A stretch of DNA of 64,000 nt, taken from assembly GCF_014649775.1 (NCBI RefSeq), contig NZ_BMTR01000027.1, positions 18,623 to 82,622 on the forward strand, read 5' to 3'. Of this stretch, positions 8,350 to 15,956 are shown piece by piece. The notes beneath the pieces were generated by a model. That model did no database searches. It saw nothing but the letters and a program-made list of their open reading frames with translations, and was not told where the DNA came from. This stretch comes from Streptomyces longisporoflavus. Lineage in GTDB: Bacteria > Actinomycetota > Actinomycetes > Streptomycetales > Streptomycetaceae. The translations under genes were made by a program, and so were the position numbers. The stretch's first letter is position 1. Each line of letters begins with the position of its first letter.

Positions 8350-9160
8350 AGAAAGCCCGCCAGAGCGAACGAACGAAGGTTTCGTCCGCCTCTCCCACCT
8401 ACCTCGCGGCGTCCTGCGCGACATCGCACTCGTCTGGCTCGCCGACGCCGTCGTCGGTGTCTCCTTCGGCGCGATCGCCGTCGCGGGCGGCCTGCCCGTG
8501 TGGGTGCCCGTCCTGATGTCGCTGCTCGTGTACGCGGGCTCCGCCCAGTTCAGCGCGGTCGGCATCCTCGCCGCGGGCGGCGGCCCGGTGGCCGCGGCGG
8601 CGACCGGCCTGCTGCTCAACTCCCGTACGGCGGCGTTCAGCCTGGCCGTCGCGGACAGCCTGGGGCGCTCCCGGGCCGCGCGGTTCCTCGGCGCGCATCT
8701 GATCACCGACGAGACCGCGGCCTTCGTCCTCGCCCAGCCGGACCAGAAGCGCCGCAAAGCCGCGTTCTGGATATCCGGGCTCGGCCTTTTCGCCGTATGG
8801 AACGTCAGCGTTCTGGGCGGCGCGCTCGCCGGGTCCGTCATCGGCGACACCGCACGCTTCGGGCTCGACGCCGCGTTCCCCGCGGTGCTCCTCGCCCTGG
8901 TCCTTCCCGCGCTGCGCGCCGACAGCATGACGCGGCGGGCGGCAGCCGCGGGTGCCGTGATCGCGGTGGCCGCCGCGCCCGTGCTGCCCGCCGGGGTGCC
9001 GGTGCTGCTTGCCCTGCTCGGGCTGCTGGCGGCGCGGCGCGGGCCCGGGCCCCGGTCCAGGTCCGGGCCCAGGTCCGAGTCCGGGTCCGGGTCCAGGTCC
9101 GGGCGGGCCGTCGGCCGTCGTGGACCGAGCCGTACCGCCGCCCCCGGGAGTGACTCGTGA
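8330..9160 (+). CDS. azlC: AzlC-family branched-chain amino-acid exporter subunit
   Basis: A 276-residue membrane protein of the AzlC family, which exports branched-chain amino acids with AzlD. Family features are DAVVGVSFGAIAVAGG and a segment YAGSAQFSAVG, followed by several hydrophobic helices. The chosen ATG at 8330 lacks a ribosome-binding site and probably starts a leaderless mRNA, because TTGACG 36 bp upstream looks like a -35 box. The last ~30 residues are a Gly/Ser/Arg/Pro low-complexity tail encoded by 6/12-bp repeats (9040-9110). The stop overlaps the azlD start by 4 bp (GTGA). Confidence 0.88.
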   Translation: MRSSHRTESPPERTNEGFVRLSHLPRGVLRDIALVWLADAVVGVSFGAIAVAGGLPVWVPVLMSLLVYAGSAQFSAVGILAAGGGPVAAAATGLLLNSRTAAFSLAVADSLGRSRAARFLGAHLITDETAAFVLAQPDQKRRKAAFWISGLGLFAVWNVSVLGGALAGSVIGDTARFGLDAAFPAVLLALVLPALRADSMTRRAAAAGAVIAVAAAPVLPAGVPVLLALLGLLAARRGPGPRSRSGPRSESGSGSRSGRAVGRRGPSRTAAPGSDS

Positions 9161-9471
9161 ACGCCTACCTCGCCTGTGTCCTCGTACTCGCCGCCGGAAC
9201 GTACGCCTTCCGTCTCGCGGGGCCCCTGCTGCACGGGCGCGTCGAACTGCCCGCTCGCCTCCAGGAACTCCTGACCGTCGGGGCCACCGTCCTGCTCGTC
9301 GCTCTGCTCGCCACCGGCGCGCTCACCGAGGGGCACGGCTTCGCTGGTTGGGCTCGGACGATCGGCGTCCTGGCCGGCGGGGTGCTTGCCTGGCGGAAGG
9401 CCCCGTTCGCCGTGGTCGTGGTGGGCGCGGCGGCGGCTACGGCGTTGTTGCGTCTTGCGGGGGTGGCTTGA
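9157..9471 (+). CDS. azlD: AzlD-family branched-chain amino-acid exporter subunit
   Basis: A 104-residue protein with three or four hydrophobic segments, typical of AzlD, the small partner of AzlC. GTG start at 9157 overlaps the azlC stop (GTGA), indicating translational coupling. Its 3' end overlaps the convergent acyl-CoA synthetase gene by 35 bp. Confidence 0.88.
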   Translation: MNAYLACVLVLAAGTYAFRLAGPLLHGRVELPARLQELLTVGATVLLVALLATGALTEGHGFAGWARTIGVLAGGVLAWRKAPFAVVVVGAAAATALLRLAGVA

Positions 9472-11389
9472 CCGGCGCCGGATCGTGCTTCTCGGGCGGG
9501 CTCGTGTCCTGCCGGTACGTCCCGTACAGGCCGTCGATCACCTCCGCGTACCGCTCCGTCACCGCCCGCCTGCGCACCTTCAGGCTCGGCGTGAGCAGGC
9601 CGTCCTCCACCGTGAAGTCCTCGTCGAGGAGGGCGAATCCGCGGATGCGGGCCGGACGCGAGACCTCCGCGTTGGCCGCGTCCACCACGTCCTGGACGAG
9701 GGCGCGGACGCGGGGGTCCTGCGACGGCGGCTCGGCCGGCGTCACGCCCTCCCGCTCCGCCCAGCCGCTGATCTCCTCCGCGTCCAGCGTGATCAGGGCG
9801 ACGGGGTAGGGGCGGTGGTCGCCCACCATCACGGCACGGGACACGAAACGGGAGCGCTGGAGGGCGAGTTCAGTCAGTGACGGGGTGAGGTTCTTGCCGC
9901 CGGAGGTGATGATCAGGTCTTTCTTGCGGCCGGTGACGCTGAGGTAGCCGTCGGCGTCGAGGGCGCCCAGATCGCCGGTGTGCAGCCACCCTCCGTCGTC
10001 CAGGGCTTCGCGGGTGGCGGCGGGGTCCGCGTGGTAGCCGGGGAAGACCATCGCGCCGCGGGCGAGGATCTCTCCGTCGTCGGCGATACGGACCTCGCAG
10101 CCTTCGACGGGGCGGCCGACCGTGCCGTACCGGACCGCGCCGGGGTGGTTGAGGCTGATGACGCCGGCCGACTCGGTCATCCCGTACCCCTCGAAGAACG
10201 CGATCCCGCAGGCCCGCAGGAAGTCGATGACGTGCGGCGCGATCGGGGCGCCGCCGGTCAGCGCCCACCGCACGCGCCCGCCGAGCGCCTGCCTCACCAG
10301 GCTGTAGAGGGCCTTGTCCGCGGCCTCGTACGCGTCCCGGAGCTCGGGCGGCAGGGCGCCGTCCGCCGCGAGGACTCCGATGCGTATCGCCTCCTCGAAG
10401 CGTTCGCGACCCCCTTCCTGCGACTCCGCGAGGGAGAGCACGACGGAGTACACCTTCTCGAACAGCCGGGGTACGGACGGCAGATGCGTGGGCTTGGCCT
10501 CTGCAAGCTCGGCTACCACGTTCTCGATCTTCCCGCCGTAGAAGCAGAGTTCGCCGCCCTGTACGAGGGTCGTGAACTCGATGAGCTGGGCGAGGAGGTG
10601 GGCGAGCGGGAGGTAGAGGTACGTGGAGTCACCGGGGCCGCCCTGGATCAGGGGCAGCGTCGCGGACTGAACGGCACCGAGATTGCCGTGGGTGAGCAGG
10701 CAGCCCTTGGGCAGGCCGGTGGTGCCGGAGGTGTAGGTGATGGTGGCCGGGTCGGCGGGGGTACGGGCCCGGGCGCGGGCCAACAGGTCGGTGGGTGGGG
10801 GTGGTTCGGTGGGCTGGGGTGGTTCGGTGGGCTGGTCGGGGGTGGTGAGTCGAACGCCTTCGGAGCCCTGCTCGTGGGGGAGGCTCGGGCTCCCGTCAGC
10901 GTCCCGCGCACGGTCAGCGCCCTGCTCACCACCCCCGCCCACCACGCACTCCGTCAACACCAGCACATGTCGTACGTCGGGCAGGGCGGAGCGCAGGACG
11001 TTGATCTTTGCCGCCTGTGTGGCCGTTTCGACCAGGACGACCGAAGCCCCTGAGTCGCCGATGACCCACTCGACCTCCTCGTCGCCCGCCGTCGGGTAGA
11101 CGGGGACGACCACCGCGCCTGCCGCGAAGGCGGCGAAGTGGGCGTAGGTCCACTCGGGGCGCGTCTCCGCGAGGATCGCCACGCGGTCGTTCGGGCGGAC
11201 GCCGAGTGTGAGGAGCCGGGTGCCGAAGTCCCTTACGCGGGCGCGTAGTTCCTCGTACGAGATCACCTGCCACGCCCCGCCGCTTTCGGACACCGTGGAC
11301 CTGAAGCGGAGGGCGGGCAGCTTGCCGTGGCGGTCGGCCGCCCACTCGGTGAGGACGGCCAGGGTCTCGGGACGCTCCGTCGGCTGCAT
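9437..11389 (-). CDS. Long-chain acyl-CoA synthetase (FadD15-like AMP-forming ligase)
   Basis: A 650-residue ANL-superfamily enzyme that activates fatty acids to acyl-CoA via acyl-AMP. The AMP-binding loop is TITYTSGTTGLPKG, followed later by EGYGMTESAG and the hinge/adenylation segment GWLHTGDLGALDADGYL. An insertion before the AMP loop contains a short tandem repeat (PTEPPQPTEPPPPT), encoded by an 18-bp repeat near 10800-10835. The start chosen is ATG at 11389 (MQPTERPETL); the in-frame codons upstream lie in intergenic repeat DNA. A second FadD occurs at 20205, so the region has two such ligases. Confidence 0.9.
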   Translation of the reverse strand: MQPTERPETLAVLTEWAADRHGKLPALRFRSTVSESGGAWQVISYEELRARVRDFGTRLLTLGVRPNDRVAILAETRPEWTYAHFAAFAAGAVVVPVYPTAGDEEVEWVIGDSGASVVLVETATQAAKINVLRSALPDVRHVLVLTECVVGGGGEQGADRARDADGSPSLPHEQGSEGVRLTTPDQPTEPPQPTEPPPPTDLLARARARTPADPATITYTSGTTGLPKGCLLTHGNLGAVQSATLPLIQGGPGDSTYLYLPLAHLLAQLIEFTTLVQGGELCFYGGKIENVVAELAEAKPTHLPSVPRLFEKVYSVVLSLAESQEGGRERFEEAIRIGVLAADGALPPELRDAYEAADKALYSLVRQALGGRVRWALTGGAPIAPHVIDFLRACGIAFFEGYGMTESAGVISLNHPGAVRYGTVGRPVEGCEVRIADDGEILARGAMVFPGYHADPAATREALDDGGWLHTGDLGALDADGYLSVTGRKKDLIITSGGKNLTPSLTELALQRSRFVSRAVMVGDHRPYPVALITLDAEEISGWAEREGVTPAEPPSQDPRVRALVQDVVDAANAEVSRPARIRGFALLDEDFTVEDGLLTPSLKVRRRAVTERYAEVIDGLYGTYRQDTSPPEKHDPAPVKPPPQDATTP

Positions 11390-11465
11390 GCGTACGACGC
11401 TAGGGACACCGCGGCCCGTCCCGGGATGACGGGAAGCGTCAGCGGGATTGACCGGGAAGCTCAGC

Positions 11466-11536
11466 GCGGCGCTTCCGAACACGCGGGAACGCGGCGCTTC
11501 CGAACACGCGGGAACGCGGCGCTTTCGAACACGCGG
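11466..11536. repeat. 25-bp tandem repeat, 2.8 copies, in a divergent promoter region
   Basis: Units start at 11466, 11491 and 11516. The first two are identical; the third differs by one base and is cut short. Each full unit holds TTCC-N9-GGAA. It lies between fadD (11389) and the AraC-type gene (11578), so it may be a binding array for that regulator. Confidence 0.7.
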
Positions 11537-11577
11537 CGTCGAGTTCGAGAAGGGGACTGACGGGGGAAGGTCACCCC

Positions 11578-12594
11578 ATGCCGAGCCGGACCATCACCGT
11601 CCACCACGTCCGCGCCATGCTGCACGGCGCCGAACGCCACGGAATCGACACCGTCCCGCTGCTCCGCACCGCCCAGATCCCGCCGCTCCTCCTCGGCGAC
11701 GACCGGGCCCGCATCACCGAGGTGCAGTTCGCCCGCCTCTTCCGGGAGCTGTACCGCGCCACCGGCGACGAATTCCTGGGCCTCGGCTCGGCCGCCAGCA
11801 GGCCCGGCACCTTCGCGATGATGTGCCACGCGTCCATCGGCTGCCGAGACCTCGGCGCCGCCATGGAGCGGGCGGTCACCTTCTACGGGCTGTTTCCCGG
11901 CGGCCCCGACCTCACGCTCGAGCACCGCGGCACCGGCAGCGCCGTCTTCGCCGTACGCAACGACCTCGAACACGACTACTTCCTCGCCGAGTGCCTCGTC
12001 ATCATCTGGCACCGCCTGTGCAGCTGGCTCATCGGACGCCGCATCCCGCTCCACTGGGCCGAGTTCGGGCACCCGCCGCCCCCGCACAAGGACGAGTACG
12101 GGCTGCTCTTCGGATGCGCAGTCCGCTTCGGCGCGCCACGGACCGGCGCCGGGTTCGACGAGCACTGGCTGTCCGCACCGCTGATCCGGGACGAGGCGGC
12201 GCTCGACGGGTTGCTGAACCGGGCGCCGTTCGATCTGCTGTCACGGCGCGAGTACGGGACGACGGTCGCCGAGCAGGTGCGGCGCGCCCTGGCCCACGCG
12301 CTGCGCACCTCTCCCCGCCTGCCCACCCTCGGCGAGATCGCCGCCCGCCTCGCGATGAGCCCCGCGACGCTGCGGCGGCGCCTCGCCGGGGAGTCCACCT
12401 CGTACCAGCGGTTGAAGGACGCCGTGCGGCGCGACGCGGCGATAGCGGGGCTCGCCGAAGGCTCGGAGCCGATCGCCGAACTGGCCGCGCGGCTCGGCTT
12501 CTCGGAGGACACCGCCTTCCACCGGGCCTTCCGCCGGTGGACGGGAACCACGCCCGGCGCCTACCGCTATGAGAACCGGGGTCAACAAAGCTGA
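11578..12594 (+). CDS. AraC-family regulator with arabinose-binding-like N-terminal domain
   Basis: A 338-residue regulator of the OruR/ArgR-like AraC subgroup. The N-terminal ~200 residues resemble the Arabinose_bd domain (FARLFRELYRATGDEFLGLG). The C-terminal ~100 residues carry two helix-turn-helix units (LGEIAARLAMSPATLRRRL and IAELAARLGFSEDTAFHRAF) ending in the family WTGTTPGAYR signature. Divergent from fadD with tandem repeats between, which suggests control of fatty-acid activation (inference). Confidence 0.88.
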   Translation: MPSRTITVHHVRAMLHGAERHGIDTVPLLRTAQIPPLLLGDDRARITEVQFARLFRELYRATGDEFLGLGSAASRPGTFAMMCHASIGCRDLGAAMERAVTFYGLFPGGPDLTLEHRGTGSAVFAVRNDLEHDYFLAECLVIIWHRLCSWLIGRRIPLHWAEFGHPPPPHKDEYGLLFGCAVRFGAPRTGAGFDEHWLSAPLIRDEAALDGLLNRAPFDLLSRREYGTTVAEQVRRALAHALRTSPRLPTLGEIAARLAMSPATLRRRLAGESTSYQRLKDAVRRDAAIAGLAEGSEPIAELAARLGFSEDTAFHRAFRRWTGTTPGAYRYENRGQQS

Positions 12595-12681
12595 GCGCTC
12601 CCGCCAGCGCCGGACTTACCCGCCCATCACTACGGTCGTCGCCTGCACACCCCAGCCACTGAGGACAGTTGGGAGAGCCGC

Positions 12682-13857
12682 ATGCACGTTCGTACCAGCG
12701 CAAGAGCCCTGGCCGTGGTGGCCGCGCTCGGTCTTTCGGCCGCCGCCGTGCCGGTCACGGCGCAGGCCGCCCCGGCGGAGGATGCCGCGGCGGAAGTTGC
12801 CGCGCCGGGTGACCTGATCAGCTCCGCGCCGAGCAGCTTCCACCCGCTCCCCGGCCAGCCGACCAACACCAAGGCCTGGAAGATCAACTACCGCTCGACG
12901 ACGGCCAAGGGCGAACCGAACACCGTCTCCGGCACCGTCATCGTGCCGCAGGACGGCCGCAAGGGGCCGCGCCCCCTCGTCACGTACGCCGTCGGGACCA
13001 TCGGCATGGGCGACCACTGCGCCCCGAGCGCCGGCTTCCCCAAGGGCACGACGCTCGAAGCCAACCTCATCCAGCAGCTCACCCTGCGCGGCTGGGCGGT
13101 GGCGGTGACGGACTACGAGGGCCTCGGCACGCCCGGCGACCACACCTACACGGCGGGCAGGGCCGCCGGGCAGGCCATGCTCGACGCCGCCCGCGCCGCG
13201 ATCCGCCTGCCCGAAGCGGGGCTCGGCGCGGACACCCCGGTCGGCATCATGGGCTACTCACAGGGCGGCCAGGCCTCCGGCTGGGCTGCCGAGCTGCACG
13301 GTTCGTACGCCCCCGAGCTGAAGGTGAAGGGCACGGCGACCGGCGGCATACCGGGCGACCTGATGAAGGTGGCGGACTTCAACGACGGCTCGTACGGCTC
13401 CGGCCTGATCTTCATGGCGGCGATCGGCCAGAACGCGGCCTACCCCGAACTGAACCTGGAGTCGTACCTCAACCCCGCCGGCAAGAAGCTGATCGGCATC
13501 CTGCGCAACAGTTGCGTGGCGGACGGCGCGGTGCTCGGCGCCTTCAAGAAGATCTCCGACATGACGGTGAAGAACCCCCTGGACCAGCCCGACTGGCAGC
13601 AGCGCCTGCGCGAGTCGACGGTCGGCACCCGGGCTCCGGACACGCCGGTGTACCAGTACCACGTGATCACCGACGAGCTGATCCCGTACGGCGTGGGCAA
13701 GCAGGTCCGCAAGGACTGGTGCGCCAAGGGAGCGAACGTGGAGTGGCACACGGTCCCGCTCGGCGAGCACGTCTCGGGGGTCATCACACAGTCCCCGCTG
13801 GCGATGAACTGGCTGGCGGAACGCTTCGCGGGGAAGCCGGCGCGGGGCAATTGCTGA
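12682..13857 (+). CDS. Secreted lipase (LIP family alpha/beta hydrolase)
   Basis: A 391-residue exported esterase/lipase. Residues 1-30 form a Sec-type signal peptide (charged start, Ala-rich core, AQAA cleavage region). The nucleophile elbow is GYSQGG with S193; a partner aspartate and histidine lie near VITDELIPYG and LGEHVSG. The family (secretory lipase, Candida-like LIP fold) hydrolyses triacylglycerols or short esters outside the cell. GGGAGAG precedes the ATG. The final codons (GNC) are part of a 37-bp DNA repeat that runs on past the stop. Confidence 0.88.
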   Translation: MHVRTSARALAVVAALGLSAAAVPVTAQAAPAEDAAAEVAAPGDLISSAPSSFHPLPGQPTNTKAWKINYRSTTAKGEPNTVSGTVIVPQDGRKGPRPLVTYAVGTIGMGDHCAPSAGFPKGTTLEANLIQQLTLRGWAVAVTDYEGLGTPGDHTYTAGRAAGQAMLDAARAAIRLPEAGLGADTPVGIMGYSQGGQASGWAAELHGSYAPELKVKGTATGGIPGDLMKVADFNDGSYGSGLIFMAAIGQNAAYPELNLESYLNPAGKKLIGILRNSCVADGAVLGAFKKISDMTVKNPLDQPDWQQRLRESTVGTRAPDTPVYQYHVITDELIPYGVGKQVRKDWCAKGANVEWHTVPLGEHVSGVITQSPLAMNWLAERFAGKPARGNC

Positions 13858-13950
13858 CCGGTCTGGTGTGAGGGCGGTGCGGGGCAATTGCTGACCGGCC
13901 GGGTGTGAGGGCGGCGCGGGGCAATTGCTGACCGGCCGGATGTGAGGGCG
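13844..13950. repeat. 37-bp tandem repeat, three copies, overlapping the lipase stop
   Basis: GGGGCAATTGCTGACCGG begins units at 13844, 13881 and 13918 with exact 37-bp spacing. The first unit encodes the end of the lipase and its stop; the others lie in the intergenic DNA. Few differences between copies suggest recent expansion. Confidence 0.75.
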
Positions 13951-13991
13951 GTGGCGTGTGACGGTCCGCGAGGTCCGTCACACGCCGTCGC

Positions 13992-14948
13992 TCAGATCGA
14001 CGCCGCCCGCTTCACCGTCGCCGCCCGCCCCATCGGGGCCGCCACCGCTACGTCCACGTCCACCTCCACCGGAATCCACAGCTCCGCATCCGCGTGCGCG
14101 CCGTCGTCCGAGAGGCGGGCCCGCAGGATCTCGGGACCGGGCCTGCTCCGGTACGGATTCGACGGGAACCACTGCGTGAACACGTCCCGCCACAGATTCT
14201 GCAGCGTCTGCGGGAAGGGCCCCGCGCTCTCGAAGACGGCCCAGGTTCCGGCCTCGACGGCGAGCGACTGCATGTCATCGGGCACGTCCGCGCTGGTCAC
14301 CACGCCCTGGTAGTAGTCGAGTTCGGTCCCCTCGGCGCGGCTCTCGTCCAGTTGGTCGCTCACCGAAACAAGCCCCTGCGGCTCCTGGTCCCGGTCCTGG
14401 TCCGGCTGACCCTGACCCTGATCCGACAGGCTCTCGATGCGCCGCAGCGTCTCCTGGCCGATCCCCCGGATGAACTCGGCGATGTGCGGATTCACGCCCT
14501 CGTGGACGAGCGGGACGCGCGCCTTCCTCCCGACCACCCGGAACGCGTCCCTCTCCACGACCCTGTACCGCATGCTGCTGCTCCCCTCGACGACGAGGCG
14601 AAAGGACATCCGCGGCTGGGAGTGCAGCGTCGCACCGCCGCGTCTGGCCTCGCCGGGCCCGACCCCGTGCATGGCACGGAACGCCCGCGCGAAGGCCTCA
14701 CCCGACGAGTAGCCGTACCGCACGGCGATATCGAGCAGCGTCCGCTCCCCGGCAAGCACCTCGCCGCCCGCGACGGTCAGCCGCCTGCGCCGGATGTACT
14801 CCGACAGCGGCAGCCCCGCGAGGCCGGAGAACAGCCGCCGGAAGTGGTACTCCGACGTCACGGCCGTCCGCGCCAGCTCGGCCACGTCGATCGGCTGATC
14901 GAGATGGCTCTCGATCTGCTCCATGGCCTGGTTGAACCGCTCAAGCAC
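13992..14948 (-). CDS. AraC-family regulator with GyrI-like effector-binding domain
   Basis: A 318-residue protein. The N-terminal ~110 residues are an AraC DNA-binding domain with two HTH units (VAELARTAVTSEYHFRRLF and LLDIAVRYGYSSGEAFARAF). The C-terminal part is a GyrI-like/effector-binding domain (YRVVERDAFRVVGRKARVPL, ending near ELWIPVEVDV), the Rob/BmrR-type small-molecule sensor. A Gln/Asp-rich insert (DQGQGQPDQDRDQEPQG) interrupts the sensor. GTG at 14948 was chosen because GGGAGG precedes it; the frame stays open upstream only through an octamer repeat and the antisense of the next gene. Confidence 0.82.
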   Translation of the reverse strand: MLERFNQAMEQIESHLDQPIDVAELARTAVTSEYHFRRLFSGLAGLPLSEYIRRRRLTVAGGEVLAGERTLLDIAVRYGYSSGEAFARAFRAMHGVGPGEARRGGATLHSQPRMSFRLVVEGSSSMRYRVVERDAFRVVGRKARVPLVHEGVNPHIAEFIRGIGQETLRRIESLSDQGQGQPDQDRDQEPQGLVSVSDQLDESRAEGTELDYYQGVVTSADVPDDMQSLAVEAGTWAVFESAGPFPQTLQNLWRDVFTQWFPSNPYRSRPGPEILRARLSDDGAHADAELWIPVEVDVDVAVAAPMGRAATVKRAASI

Positions 14949-14962
14949 CCGGCCTCCCACCC

Positions 14963-14994
14963 TTTCGTTCTCTCGTTCTCTCGTTCTCTCGTTC
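14963..14994. repeat. Octamer tandem repeat (TCTCGTTC), four copies
   Basis: Four head-to-tail copies of an 8-bp unit (first copy with one mismatch) between the AraC/GyrI gene and the maleylpyruvate-isomerase-like gene. Just upstream of the GTG start of the former, so copy number could alter promoter spacing. Confidence 0.65.
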
Positions 14995-14998
14995 ACGA

Positions 14999-15658
14999 CT
15001 AGCGGCGGGGCGCCCCGTACCAGCGCCAGGAGGTCGGGCGCGGGTGGCCGAGGAGGTCGGCGCGGCCGGTGGCCCAGAGCAGGGTGGGCCAGGGGTCGGT
15101 GTCGTGCGGGGCGTCCGGGAAGAGGCGGACGAGTACGCGGGCGCAGATGTCGGCCGGGGGCGCCCACGCCAGGCCCAGGCCTTCGGCCAAGTCGTGGGTG
15201 TGTACGAGGGTTTCGACGATGCCCATCGCGGCGAAGCCCTCGGGGTCGGAGATGCCGTAGCCGTGGTAGGCGCGGGTCGTCTGTGGCGCCGCACGGACCA
15301 TGGCGATCAGCAGCGCGCCGCTGGCTTCCAGGACCTGGAGCAGCCCGGCGGGGCCCGCGGTGCGGTTCGCGTGGATGGCGTTGGAGGGGCCGCCCGGCCT
15401 GCGGGGCTCCCATATGAAGGGCACCTCGCCCGTCAAGGGGGGCTGCCGGGGGCCGAGTTGAGCCGCGTACGCGAAGAGGTCGTCGCTCAGATGCTCCACC
15501 GTCTCCCAGCAGTCCCACTCCAGCGTGCCCGCCTTGCCGTCCCAGGCCGTGGCCGGCGCGTCGCGGAGGGTGGTGAGGGCGAGCTGGACGGCCCGGTCGA
15601 GGTCGTCGGCGGTTACGGGGGCGGGCGTGGGGGCGTCTTCGTCGGCTTGTCGGCGCAT
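14999..15658 (-). CDS. DinB/maleylpyruvate isomerase-like (mycothiol-dependent enzyme fold) protein
   Basis: A 219-residue protein of the DinB_2/maleylpyruvate isomerase N-terminal superfamily, four-helix metal-binding proteins linked to mycothiol chemistry. Metal-ligand candidates are the histidine in WETVEHLSDD and the HTHDLAEGL motif. Exact substrate is unknown. It precedes the AraC/GyrI regulator in the same direction, 50 bp apart, so they may be cotranscribed. Confidence 0.75.
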   Translation of the reverse strand: MRRQADEDAPTPAPVTADDLDRAVQLALTTLRDAPATAWDGKAGTLEWDCWETVEHLSDDLFAYAAQLGPRQPPLTGEVPFIWEPRRPGGPSNAIHANRTAGPAGLLQVLEASGALLIAMVRAAPQTTRAYHGYGISDPEGFAAMGIVETLVHTHDLAEGLGLAWAPPADICARVLVRLFPDAPHDTDPWPTLLWATGRADLLGHPRPTSWRWYGAPRR

Positions 15659-15704
15659 GCGGGAACGGTAGCCGCGCGACAGCCGCTGCCCCCAGCGATA
15701 TTCA

Positions 15705-15955
15705 CCGGCCGGGGCCGGCCCCGGCCGGCCGAAGCGTGGGGCTCACGCCAGGCGCCCCGCCGAGCGCGGCGCACGGACACACCGCCGCCCGCCTCCGCAG
15801 GCGCGGCCACAGGCGCGGGCGCACCACCGCAACCCGGCCGGGGCCGTGCCGTATCTGCGGTCAATGCAGGAAAGTCCCGCCAGAACAGGCCTTCTCGCGG
15901 CCCTGCGCGGGACTTTCCTGCAATCCGTCTCTCCCCTGCCGGGGCCCCGGCAGGG
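15705..15955. repeat. Intergenic region with three large palindromes
   Basis: This ~300-bp gap holds no recognisable gene. It contains a perfect 24-bp palindrome of GGCC/CCGG steps at 15705-15728. A perfect 16-bp inverted repeat TGCAGGAAAGTCCCGC (15865-15880) pairs with 15907-15922 across a 26-nt loop. A perfect 22-bp palindrome (CCCTGCCGGGG and its complement) lies at 15934-15955, one base from the MFS stop codon, and probably acts as that gene's terminator. Confidence 0.65.
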
Positions 15956-15956
15956 C

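Noticed and set aside
13844..13950. CRISPR array
   Set aside because: Copies are contiguous with no unique spacers and begin inside a coding sequence; it is a simple tandem repeat.
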